From NCBI GenBank assembly GCA_040901465.1, contig JBBDYN010000015.1, forward strand, positions 1-64,000: a stretch of 64,000 bases of DNA, read 5' to 3'. This DNA comes from JAUSIF01 sp040901465 (lineage in GTDB: Bacteria > Pseudomonadota > Alphaproteobacteria > Rhizobiales > Xanthobacteraceae). The notes under the pieces were generated by a model, which was not told the DNA's origin, ran no database searches, and saw nothing but the letters and a program-made list of their open reading frames with translations. Below are positions 50,284-58,488 of the stretch, in pieces (position 1 is the stretch's first letter; every line of letters begins with the position of its first letter). The translations under genes were made by a program, and so were the position numbers.

Positions 50284-52908
50284 ATGGACGGGGGCATGCC
50301 GAAGCCGACCTTGCCGAGAGAGGGTATTCTCGGGCAAACCGGATTCGGCCCGGAAACCGCCGGGATTCCCGGCCGGACGGCAGAGGTCGAGAGCATGACC
50401 CCGATCGAGGAACGAGCGCCGGTCGACCGCAGCGCGGCCACGGGCAGCGTCGGGCTCGTGCTTGTGGTGGCGCTCGCGCTCGTCGGGCTCGCGATCTTCC
50501 TGCTCATCGTCGGACGCGAGCGGGCCGAGCCTTATATAATCGGGGCGCTCGCGCTCTTGGCGGTCGTCGGCATCTTTGCATTGTTTGCCGCGGCGGCCGG
50601 GATACTTGAATTCGCCGGACGCAAGGGAAAGAACGACCTCACGCAAGCGCTCGCCGACGGAGCGGGCGAGGGGATCGCCCTCGTCGATCAATCGGGGCGC
50701 GTGCTTTACGCGAACCGCGCCTATCTCGATCTCACCGAAGCTGCGGGGCCGGACGACGTGCGGCCGGTGGAGCGGCTGTTCACGAGCGATCCAAGCGTGG
50801 CCGACGCAATCTACCGGCTGGCGCAAGCGGGACGCGAGGGACATTCGCTGTCGGAGGAAATACGCGTTGCGGGCTATGGCGACTTGCCCGCGCGCTGGCT
50901 CAGGCTGCGCGTGCGTCCGCTCGGCAAGCACGGGCGGCACGCGCGTATCGCGGCTTGGGGCGTGTCCGACGTCACGCGCGAGCGCGAGCGGCAGGAAAAT
51001 ACTTTCCTCGAATTGCAGCACGCGATCGATTTTCTCGATCACGCGCCGGCAGGTTTCTTCTCGATCGATCCGAACGGCCGCGTGCTTTATCTGAACGCAA
51101 CGCTCGCCGGATGGCTCGGATTCGATCTCGCGGAGTTCGTGCCGCAAGGATTGGCGTTCGCCGATCTCGTGCAAGGGCCGGGTGCGGAGATGATCCGGCA
51201 TCTCGCGCCGACGCCGGGTGAAGTGAAGACGGAAATCCTCGATCTCGATTTGAAACGCAAGAACGGCCAGAGTCTGCCGGTGCGGCTCTATCATCGGGTC
51301 GCGTTCGCCGCCGACGGTACGGCAGGAGCATCGCGCACGCTCGTGCTCAATCGCGCGCGCGGCGACGTGCCCGATGCGTTGCGCGCGGCGGAAGTTCGCT
51401 TCGCGCGTTTCTTCAATCACACGCCGGTCGCGATCGCGATGATAGATCGCCGGGGCCGGATCGGCCAAACCAATCCAAGCTTCGCGAAATTGTTCGGCGC
51501 GGCCGCCACCGGCGAGGGCGGAGAGGCGCGCTCGATCCTTTCGGTGATCGCGGATCGCGATCGATCGAGACTGGAAACATTCTGGCGTGCCGCACTCGAA
51601 GGCCGCGCACCCACGGGTTCGGTCGAGGTGGCGCTCACGGGAGCGCCCGGCCGTTTCGCGCGCGTGTACGTGACGCCAGTTGAAGGCGAGGAGGACGGCG
51701 AAGCCGCGATCGTGCACGCGATCGAAACCACCGAGCAGCGAACGCTCGAGGCGCAGTTCTCGCAGGCGCAGAAAATGCAGGCGGTGGGCCAGCTCGCCGG
51801 CGGCGTCGCGCATGACTTCAACAACGTGCTCACCGCGATCATCGGCTATTCCGATCTCCTGCTCGCGAACCACCGGCCGACCGATCCGTCGTTTCAGGAT
51901 CTGATGCAGATCAAGCAAAATGCGAACCGGGCGGCGAGCATGGTGCGGCAATTGCTCGCCTTCTCGCGTCAGCAGACGCTCAGGCCGCAAGTGCTCGAAC
52001 TCGGCGACGTGCTCTCGGATCTTTCGATCGGATTGCTCAAACGCATTATCGGCGAAACAGTCGAACTCGAGCTCAAGCACGGGCGCGACCTTTGGCCGGT
52101 GAAGGCCGATCTCAATCAATTCGAGCAAGTGATTGTAAATCTCGCGGTCAATGCGCGCGACGCGATGCCGAGCGGCGGCAAGCTCACGATCCGCACGCGC
52201 AATGTCGGCAGCACGGAGGCCAAGGAATTCGACCATGTCGGTTTTGCGCCGGGGGACTACGTGCTGATCGAGGTGGAAGACTCCGGCACCGGCATTGCGC
52301 AGGAAGACCTCAACAAGATTTTCGAGCCGTTCTTCACGACGAAGGAACTCGGCAAAGGCACCGGCCTCGGGCTTTCCACGGTCTATGGCATCGTAAAGCA
52401 GAGCAACGGCTACATCTACGCGAAGAGCGAGCCCGGCCGGGGCACGACGTTCCAGCTCTTTCTGCCACGCCACATCCTTGCGCCCGACGAGAAGCCGGCG
52501 CGGCCGGCCGAGCCGGAGGCGGCGGACGCCGATCTCACAGGCCGCGGCACGGTGCTGCTTGTCGAGGACGAGGAGGCGGTCCGGGCGTTTGCGGCGCGCG
52601 CGCTCACCTCGCGCGGTTACACGGTGCTGGAGGCGGGGAGCGGGGTCGAGGCGCTCGAGCGGCTCGATCAGCATTCCGGTGCGATCGATCTTGTCGTCTC
52701 CGACGTCGTGATGCCGGAAATGGATGGGCCGACGCTCCTGAAGGAGCTGCGCAAGCGGCGCTCGGTCGTCTCGGTGATCTTCGTCTCGGGCTACGCGGAA
52801 GAGGCCTTCCGCAAGAACCTGCCGGCCGGCGAGAAGTTCAGTTTCCTGCCGAAACCGTTCACTCTCAAGCAATTGGTGGCGGCGGTGAAGGAAACGATGA
52901 AAGCCTGA
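50284..52908 (+). CDS. cckA: hybrid histidine kinase CckA
   Basis: 874 residues. Two membrane helices (about 56-78 and 84-105) are followed by PAS-like domains (about 115-465; ANRAYLDLTEAAG, RIGQTNPSFAKLFG). The His-kinase domain has His510 in GGVAHDFNNVLTAIIGY, then NLAVNARDAMPSGGKL and GTGLGLSTVYGIVKQSNG. A receiver domain ends the protein, with Asp807 in SDVVMPEMDGP. This order and these motifs are those of CckA, which through ChpT phosphorylates CtrA. It follows flhB closely, and CtrA boxes occur in this window. Confidence 0.92.
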   Translation: MDGGMPKPTLPREGILGQTGFGPETAGIPGRTAEVESMTPIEERAPVDRSAATGSVGLVLVVALALVGLAIFLLIVGRERAEPYIIGALALLAVVGIFALFAAAAGILEFAGRKGKNDLTQALADGAGEGIALVDQSGRVLYANRAYLDLTEAAGPDDVRPVERLFTSDPSVADAIYRLAQAGREGHSLSEEIRVAGYGDLPARWLRLRVRPLGKHGRHARIAAWGVSDVTRERERQENTFLELQHAIDFLDHAPAGFFSIDPNGRVLYLNATLAGWLGFDLAEFVPQGLAFADLVQGPGAEMIRHLAPTPGEVKTEILDLDLKRKNGQSLPVRLYHRVAFAADGTAGASRTLVLNRARGDVPDALRAAEVRFARFFNHTPVAIAMIDRRGRIGQTNPSFAKLFGAAATGEGGEARSILSVIADRDRSRLETFWRAALEGRAPTGSVEVALTGAPGRFARVYVTPVEGEEDGEAAIVHAIETTEQRTLEAQFSQAQKMQAVGQLAGGVAHDFNNVLTAIIGYSDLLLANHRPTDPSFQDLMQIKQNANRAASMVRQLLAFSRQQTLRPQVLELGDVLSDLSIGLLKRIIGETVELELKHGRDLWPVKADLNQFEQVIVNLAVNARDAMPSGGKLTIRTRNVGSTEAKEFDHVGFAPGDYVLIEVEDSGTGIAQEDLNKIFEPFFTTKELGKGTGLGLSTVYGIVKQSNGYIYAKSEPGRGTTFQLFLPRHILAPDEKPARPAEPEAADADLTGRGTVLLVEDEEAVRAFAARALTSRGYTVLEAGSGVEALERLDQHSGAIDLVVSDVVMPEMDGPTLLKELRKRRSVVSVIFVSGYAEEAFRKNLPAGEKFSFLPKPFTLKQLVAAVKETMKA

Positions 52909-52997
52909 TCCGAAAAGTCCCGCACGACAATTCGGCCAAGCTGCCCAATCATGGTGCGCGGTGCACTTTCGTCTGACCGACGGGGAGGAAGTTGCCA

Positions 52998-53975
52998 ATG
53001 AAGGGCAAAATTGGACTCGAGGAACATTTCGCGATCGAGGAAACGGTCACCGATCCGAAAGGACTGTTCCCGGACGAGGAATGGATCGAACTCAGCCAAC
53101 GCCTCGTCGATCTTCACGACATGCGGCTGCGCCTCATGGACCAGTACGGAATCGAGATGATGGTCCTGTCGCTGAACGCGCCGGCCATTCAGCGTTTTCT
53201 CGATCCGGCCGAGGCCAACAGGCTCTCTCGCAAGGCCAACGACTTTCTCGCGCATGCCGTTCGCAAGCGGCCGGACCGGTTCCGGGCGCTTGCGGCTTTG
53301 CCGATGCAGGACCCGGAACTTGCGACGCGCGAGTTGGAGCGTTGCGTGAAGGAGCTCGGATTCAAGGGTGCGCTCGTCAACGGCTTCTCGCAGGTGAATC
53401 AGCCGGACCGCGCAATCTATTACGATCTCAAGCAATATTGGCCGTTCTGGGAGGCGGTCGAGCGGCTCGACGTGCCGTTTTATCTGCATCCGCGCGCCCC
53501 GCTGCCGAGCCAGGCGAAGATCTACGAGGGCCACGACTGGATGCTCGGCCCGGCCTGGGGTTTCGCACAGGAAACCGCCGTCCATGCCCTGCGGCTGATG
53601 GCGTCCGGATTGTTCGACAAATACCCGCGCCTGCAGATCATCCTCGGACATCTGGGCGAGGGGTTGCCCTATTCGATGTGGCGCGTCGACAATTGCAATG
53701 CCTGGGTCAAGAAACGGCACGACTACGCAGCGAAAAAACAGATCGGCGATTACTTCCGCGCGAACTTTCATCTGACGACGTCGGGCAATTTTCACACCCC
53801 CTCGCTCCTGTGCGCGATGGCCGAGATCGGCGCCGACCGGATCATGTTCTCGACCGACTGGCCGTTCGAGAACATCGATCACGCGGCGGACTGGTTCGAC
53901 AAAGCGAAGATCGACGAGGCAGACCGCATGAAGATCGGCCGCAGCAACGCGGTGAAGCTGTTCAAGCTCGCGTAG
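52998..53975 (+). CDS. amidohydrolase, gamma-resorcylate decarboxylase-like
   Basis: 325 residues. GKIGLEEHFAI at the start gives the ExH metal pair; FYLHPRAPLPS, IILGHLGEGLPYSMWRVDN and the late STDWPFENIDHA supply the other metal and catalytic residues. The sequence follows the 2,6-dihydroxybenzoate (gamma-resorcylate) decarboxylases closely as I remember them. These remove CO2 from phenolic acids without oxygen. No other aromatic pathway genes are adjacent, so the true substrate is open. GGGGAGGAAG precedes the ATG. Confidence 0.82.
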   Translation: MKGKIGLEEHFAIEETVTDPKGLFPDEEWIELSQRLVDLHDMRLRLMDQYGIEMMVLSLNAPAIQRFLDPAEANRLSRKANDFLAHAVRKRPDRFRALAALPMQDPELATRELERCVKELGFKGALVNGFSQVNQPDRAIYYDLKQYWPFWEAVERLDVPFYLHPRAPLPSQAKIYEGHDWMLGPAWGFAQETAVHALRLMASGLFDKYPRLQIILGHLGEGLPYSMWRVDNCNAWVKKRHDYAAKKQIGDYFRANFHLTTSGNFHTPSLLCAMAEIGADRIMFSTDWPFENIDHAADWFDKAKIDEADRMKIGRSNAVKLFKLA

Positions 53976-54024
53976 TACTTGAGGATGTTGAGACGGCGCT
54001 GCAGCGCAGCGAAAGCGCCGCCGA

Positions 54025-54639
54025 TCACGGCCGGATCAGCTCGATGGCGCGGCCGCGGTTCCCCGCAGCGAGCACCGGATCGGTGCCGCAACGAAAGGCG
54101 CGCGCATTCTCGTCCGCGATCTTGCGCGCAAGCGAATTGGGCTCGGCGTTCTCCTTCACGTCGATGATGGCAGTGTGGCAAACCGGGCCCGGCGGCAGGC
54201 GCGTCACGATCAGAAGGCCGTAGGGAGTCGGGCGGCCGGTCGCGTCGATATTTTCGCTGTCGGAAACCGACCAGCGCTGAATGACCGCGAAGGGCGCCTT
54301 CGCGCCTTTTTCTTTGCGCCACTCGATCGTATCGCCGGCCAGATTGAATGGACCGAACCAGGCATTTGCAGCCGGTTCCTGGCGCGCCGCGGCAACCGAG
54401 CGTCCGATCGAAACCGTCTCGCGCAGATCCGCCGCCGAACGAACGACGGCCAGCCCCGCTCGGCCCTCGCAGGCCCACACCTGCCACTCGCCGTCGCCGG
54501 GCTTCGCCTTGTCGACTGTCCGGCAATTCTCGATGGCGACGGAGCTGTAGTGGCTCTCGAATTCTTCGGCCGCCAAAGTCGCGGAGGCGAGAAGGAGCGC
54601 TGCGGCCAGAATTGGGATAATCGTGCGAGTGCGGACCAC
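54025..54639 (-). CDS. secreted protein of unknown function
   Basis: 204 residues with a signal peptide (residues 6-23, ending TLAA). Four Cys (ENCRT, VWACEGR, PVCHT, FRCGTD) suggest two disulfides. YSSVAIENCRTVDKAKPGDG and TPYGLLIVTRLPPGPVCHTA are recognisable only as belonging to rhizobial hypothetical proteins. It faces the amidohydrolase gene. No function can be assigned. Confidence 0.65.
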   Translation of the reverse strand: MVRTRTIIPILAAALLLASATLAAEEFESHYSSVAIENCRTVDKAKPGDGEWQVWACEGRAGLAVVRSAADLRETVSIGRSVAAARQEPAANAWFGPFNLAGDTIEWRKEKGAKAPFAVIQRWSVSDSENIDATGRPTPYGLLIVTRLPPGPVCHTAIIDVKENAEPNSLARKIADENARAFRCGTDPVLAAGNRGRAIELIRP

Positions 54640-54683
54640 GGCGCTACTCGTCTCAGCGTGTGCTCATTTGTCGGCTTCTGAAT

Positions 54684-55007
54684 TCAAGCGCGACCGGGGA
54701 GGTTAGGAAAGAGTGGCGGTAGCCTGTCGATCCGCTTCCAGCCGGAGTCGCGGCTCACCGGCTCGACGCTCAATTCGTCGAAATAGTCGTCGAGGACGGC
54801 GGCGCGTTCTTCGGCGAGCGGGGGCCGGCAATAGTCCTCCTCCTCCCAGACCGCCTTGCCGTCGGGCCGGCGCCGCGCGCCGCGCAGCGACTTCGTGAGC
54901 GCGCGGCCAAAGGGCTCGAGCGGGCGAAATTCGTCGCGTGCGAGGCGTGCTTCCAATTCGCTGATCCTGTCGGCTCGCGGAATAGCGGTCACGAGATAAT
55001 GCGCCAT
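54684..55007 (-). CDS. conserved small protein of unknown function
   Basis: 107 residues, soluble, acidic to neutral. MAHYLVTAIPRADRISELEA starts a short alpha-beta fold; WEEEDYCRPPLAEERAAVLD and a Pro-rich end follow. GGAGGAGTCTG lies just before the ATG at 55007, a strong ribosome site, which supports it as a real gene. It lies just downstream of the DASS transporter gene on the same strand and may be co-transcribed. The family is not recognised. Confidence 0.6.
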   Translation of the reverse strand: MAHYLVTAIPRADRISELEARLARDEFRPLEPFGRALTKSLRGARRRPDGKAVWEEEDYCRPPLAEERAAVLDDYFDELSVEPVSRDSGWKRIDRLPPLFPNLPGRA

Positions 55008-55026
55008 TTCAGACTCCTCCTCGCAG

Positions 55027-56811
55027 TTAGTGGGCCGTGAACGGCCAGAAGAAATTGATCAGCGGCACGCCCGCGACCACGACCAAAATCGATAGCGGCA
55101 GGCCGAGCCGCCAATAATCCGCGAAACGATAACCGCCCGGGCCCATGACGAGCGTATTCGACTGGTGGCCGATCGGCGTGAGGAAATCGCAGGCGGCGCC
55201 GATCGCAACCGCCATGAGAAATGGGTCAGGGGCGTAGCCGAGTCTTGCGGCGAAACTCGCGGAGATCGGCCCCATCACCAGCACGGTCGCGGCATTGTTG
55301 AGGAACGGCGTTACGGCCATGGCCGCGACGAGAATAAACGCGAGCGCGCCGAGCGCCGGCAGCTGGTCGGCGGTCACGGACAGCCAGTCCGCGATCAATT
55401 CGGTGCCGCCGGTCTCGCGCAGTGCGTCCGAGATGGGGATCAGAGCTCCGATCAAAATCAGGATCGGCCATTCGATCGTTTCATAGGCCTCCTTCAGCGA
55501 GATCGAGCGGATGAGCAAGAGCGTCACGGCCGCTGCGAAAAAGGAGATCGCGATCGGCAGCACGTTGAAGGCGGCGAGCGCCATCGCGATTGCAAGCACG
55601 AGGACCGGCAACAGGCTGCGGCGGCCGCTGCCGAGCGGGATGCCGCGCTCGGCGAGCGGCAGAAGTCGAAGCTCCCCGAGCGCTTCCGGCATTTTCTTCA
55701 GATCGCCGCGCAGAACGACTACGTCGCCGGTGCGCAGCCGTAGCGAACGCATTGGATCGTTGACGCGTGTGCCGCTGCGGCTGACCGCGAGCAGGTTCAC
55801 GCCGAAGCGGTCGAAGAGCAGGACCTGAGCGGCGGTGCGGTCGGCAAGGAGGGAATCGTCCGTCACCACGGCTTCCATCACGCCGATATCGTCGGCTGGC
55901 GTGTCGGCGGGCTTTTGCTTGTCGTCGGTGACGAGCGCCAACTTCGCCTCGCCGACAATGCGCTCCAGTGCTTCCGGTTCGCCCTTGAGAAGCAGCGTGT
56001 CGCGCGCCCGCAGGATCGTGTGGCCGGCCGGGGCGTTGCGCTCGCCCCATTCGCGCACGATCAAGATCGCTTCGACGTCGCCCTCGCCCATTTTTTCCAG
56101 ATCGGCGACGGTCTTGCCGACGAGCGGCGTGTCCTTGGGGATGAACACTTCGGTCGTGTAACCCTCCAGATTGAACGCGGCTTCGATCGTGGATGCGCCC
56201 TTGCGGTGCCTCGGGAGCAGCCGCCAGCCGAAGGTGAGGAACACGATTCCTGCGAGCGCAAGGCAGATGCCAACCGGCGCGAAGTCGAACATCTTGAACG
56301 GCTCGCCGACGATCTCTTCGCGCACGCGCGAGACGATGATGTTCGGCGACGTGCCGATCAGCGTCACGATGCCGCCGAGCAGAGAGCCGAACGCCATCGG
56401 CATCAGGAGCGAGGAAGGCGAGGTTTCGGTCTTGCGTGCGAGCTGAAACGCGACCGGCATCAGCATCGCGAGCGCGCCGATGTTTTTGACGAAGCCGGAG
56501 AGCGCCGTGACGGCCGTCACCAGCACAAACACTTGCGCGGTGGTGTTCGTCAGATAGGGGCCGATCGGCCGCAGAATCCGTTCGACCACGCCGGAGCGGG
56601 CGACGGCCGCGCTGACAAGCAGAGCCGACCCGATAATGACGATGATGTCGTCGGAGAAACCGGAGAACGCTTTGTCGTAGGGAATGATGCCCGCGAGCAC
56701 GCCCGCGAGCAGCGCGAGCATGGCGACGAGGTCGTAGCGGAGTTTGCCCCACACGAACATCGCCATCGTCGCAGCGACGAGCAGAAAGGCGGCCGCTTGC
56801 GGCAGGGTCAT
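55027..56811 (-). CDS. DASS/SLC13-family transporter with two TrkA-C domains
   Basis: 594 residues. Membrane helices occupy about 4-205 and 400-594; the DASS motifs include GFSDDIIVIIGSALLVSAAV, SLLGGIVTLIGTSPNIIVSR and, near the end, VTPFLNNAATVLVMGPISAS and PIGHQSNTLVMGPGGYRF. Two RCK/TrkA-C domains (about 210-375) lie in the central cytoplasmic loop. Substrates of this group are dicarboxylates or sulfate coupled to Na+ or H+; this one cannot be decided. I chose the ATG at 56811; the open frame extends upstream with no conserved sequence. Confidence 0.87.
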   Translation of the reverse strand: MTLPQAAAFLLVAATMAMFVWGKLRYDLVAMLALLAGVLAGIIPYDKAFSGFSDDIIVIIGSALLVSAAVARSGVVERILRPIGPYLTNTTAQVFVLVTAVTALSGFVKNIGALAMLMPVAFQLARKTETSPSSLLMPMAFGSLLGGIVTLIGTSPNIIVSRVREEIVGEPFKMFDFAPVGICLALAGIVFLTFGWRLLPRHRKGASTIEAAFNLEGYTTEVFIPKDTPLVGKTVADLEKMGEGDVEAILIVREWGERNAPAGHTILRARDTLLLKGEPEALERIVGEAKLALVTDDKQKPADTPADDIGVMEAVVTDDSLLADRTAAQVLLFDRFGVNLLAVSRSGTRVNDPMRSLRLRTGDVVVLRGDLKKMPEALGELRLLPLAERGIPLGSGRRSLLPVLVLAIAMALAAFNVLPIAISFFAAAVTLLLIRSISLKEAYETIEWPILILIGALIPISDALRETGGTELIADWLSVTADQLPALGALAFILVAAMAVTPFLNNAATVLVMGPISASFAARLGYAPDPFLMAVAIGAACDFLTPIGHQSNTLVMGPGGYRFADYWRLGLPLSILVVVAGVPLINFFWPFTAH

Positions 56812-57036
56812 GGGATTTGACTTTTGCCGGTCCGGGCGGGCGGGGCAAGAAAACGCGTCGGCGTTCTGGCTTGTTCCTGAATCTGGCGTCGGCAACGCGG
56901 CCACGTGGCAGGCGGGGGAAAATTGTCGCGGTTCGGCCGGCAATAGGCTTCCAGCAGTCCAAGTTTGTGAACAAAAAGGGGAACTTGTGCAGTTTTTCCT
57001 GTCGGAACAAATACTTATAAAGTAACTTGCCATTAG

Positions 57037-57051
57037 GAACAAATCATGTAC
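57037..57051. promoter_or_regulatory. SOS (LexA) box-like site before recA
   Basis: GAAC-AAATCAT-GTAC, 49 bases before the recA start. Alphaproteobacterial LexA sites have the form GAAC-N7-GAAC or GTTC-N7-GTTC; this one has one base different in the second half. The position in a strikingly AT-rich stretch (56990-57080) supports a promoter here. Confidence 0.6.
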
Positions 57052-57099
57052 ATTGATCTTGTTCTGTTTCACTCTAGGCTTTAGATCGGGAGCCCGGCA

Positions 57100-58185
57100 A
57101 TGTCGTCTCAACCCGCCCTTCGAGTCGTGGAAAATACCTCAATGGACAAGTCCAAGGCGCTCGATGCGGCGCTCTCCCAAATCGAGCGCCATTTCGGCAA
57201 GGGCTCGATCATGCGGCTCGGTAAGCGGGATCGGGTCGATATCGAGACCATCTCCTCGGGCTCGCTCGGGCTCGACATCGCGCTCGGCACCGGCGGCCTG
57301 CCGCGCGGGCGGGTGGTGGAGATTTACGGGCCGGAATCCTCGGGCAAGACCACGCTCGCGCTGCACGCGGTGGCCGAGGCGCAAAAGCGCGGCGGCACCT
57401 GCGCCTTCATCGACGCCGAGCACGCGCTCGATCCGGGCTATGCGCGCAAGCTCGGGGTCAATATCGACGATCTCCTCATTTCCCAGCCCGACGCCGGCGA
57501 GCAGGCGCTGGAAATCGCCGACACGCTCGTGCGCTCGGGCGCGGTCGACATCCTGGTGATCGATTCGGTGGCGGCACTCGTGCCGCGCGCCGAGCTCGAC
57601 GGCGAGATGGGCGACGTGCAGCCGGGCAGCCAGGCGCGGCTCATGAGCCAGGCGCTGCGCAAGCTCACCGCGTCGATCTCGCGCTCCAATACGATGGTGG
57701 TCTTCATCAACCAGATTCGCATGAAGATCGGCGTCATGTACGGCTCGCCGGAAACCACGAGCGGCGGCAACGCGCTCAAGTTCTACGCCTCGGTCCGCCT
57801 CGACATCCGCCGTATCGGCGCGATCAAGGAGCGCGACGAGGTGGTCGGCAATCAGACGCGCGTGAAGGTGGTCAAGAACAAGCTCGCGCCTCCGTTCAAG
57901 CAGGTCGAGTTCGACATCATGTACGGCGAAGGCATCTCCAAGATGGGCGAGCTCGTCGATCTCGGGGTCAAGGCCGGCGTGGTGGAGAAGTCGGGCGCCT
58001 GGTTCTCCTATGACAGCCAGCGCATCGGCCAGGGCCGCGAAAACGCCAAGGTCTTTCTCAAGCAGAATCCGGAAATGGCCGGCAAAATCGAGGCGGCGAT
58101 CCGCCAGAACGCCGGATTGATCGCCGACCAGATTCTCGGTCCCACCGAAGACGAGGATTCCGACGAAGACGCGGCCGAGGCCTGA
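57100..58185 (+). CDS. recA: recombinase RecA
   Basis: 361 residues. Walker A GPESSGKT lies at residues 77-84; further motifs are LGIALG-like SGSLGLDIALGTGG, VIDSVAALVPRAELDGEMGD and MVVFINQIRMKIGVMYGSPE. The acidic tail (TEDEDSDEDAAEA) is complete. RecA does strand exchange and triggers LexA cleavage. The ATG at 57100 has GGGAG upstream; a second ATG at 57142 starts MDKSKALDAALSQIERHFG, where many RecA begin. An SOS-like box is upstream. Confidence 0.97.
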   Translation: MSSQPALRVVENTSMDKSKALDAALSQIERHFGKGSIMRLGKRDRVDIETISSGSLGLDIALGTGGLPRGRVVEIYGPESSGKTTLALHAVAEAQKRGGTCAFIDAEHALDPGYARKLGVNIDDLLISQPDAGEQALEIADTLVRSGAVDILVIDSVAALVPRAELDGEMGDVQPGSQARLMSQALRKLTASISRSNTMVVFINQIRMKIGVMYGSPETTSGGNALKFYASVRLDIRRIGAIKERDEVVGNQTRVKVVKNKLAPPFKQVEFDIMYGEGISKMGELVDLGVKAGVVEKSGAWFSYDSQRIGQGRENAKVFLKQNPEMAGKIEAAIRQNAGLIADQILGPTEDEDSDEDAAEA

Positions 58186-58488
58186 GCGGTCTGCCGCGCC
58201 CCGGGCCGTCCCAATCCGGCCCGAACCGCACTCCGGCCGGCCGCCAGCGCCTCAGCGGCCGCCGGACCAGCCTCGGCAATCACGGCCTGCTGCCGGTCCC
58301 CCGCCCGCGGCGGGCCGTGTCGCGTCGATATCCCATGCCCATTTCCGGGGCTGCGCCGGCGTGCGCGTCCCTCGACAGGCCGCCGGACGCTCGCTAGACA
58401 TCGCCCGATCTTGGTTCGATCTTGCAAAGCCGCCCTGTGACCGCATAGGCCGTCCGGCCGTACGGGGCGGCAATGACTTAGGTTGGGA
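58186..58488. other. recA-alaS intergenic region, no gene seen
   Basis: About 300 bases, very GC-rich at first (CCGGCCGGCCGCC) and less so at the end. No credible gene or tRNA is seen. Short complementary pieces (CCCGCCCGCGGCGGGC near 58301) may act as the recA terminator. Confidence 0.6.

Noticed and set aside
50269..52998. A 909-codon open frame on the reverse strand
   Set aside because: It is the antisense shadow of cckA, with no conserved motif and composition dominated by Arg, His and Leu.
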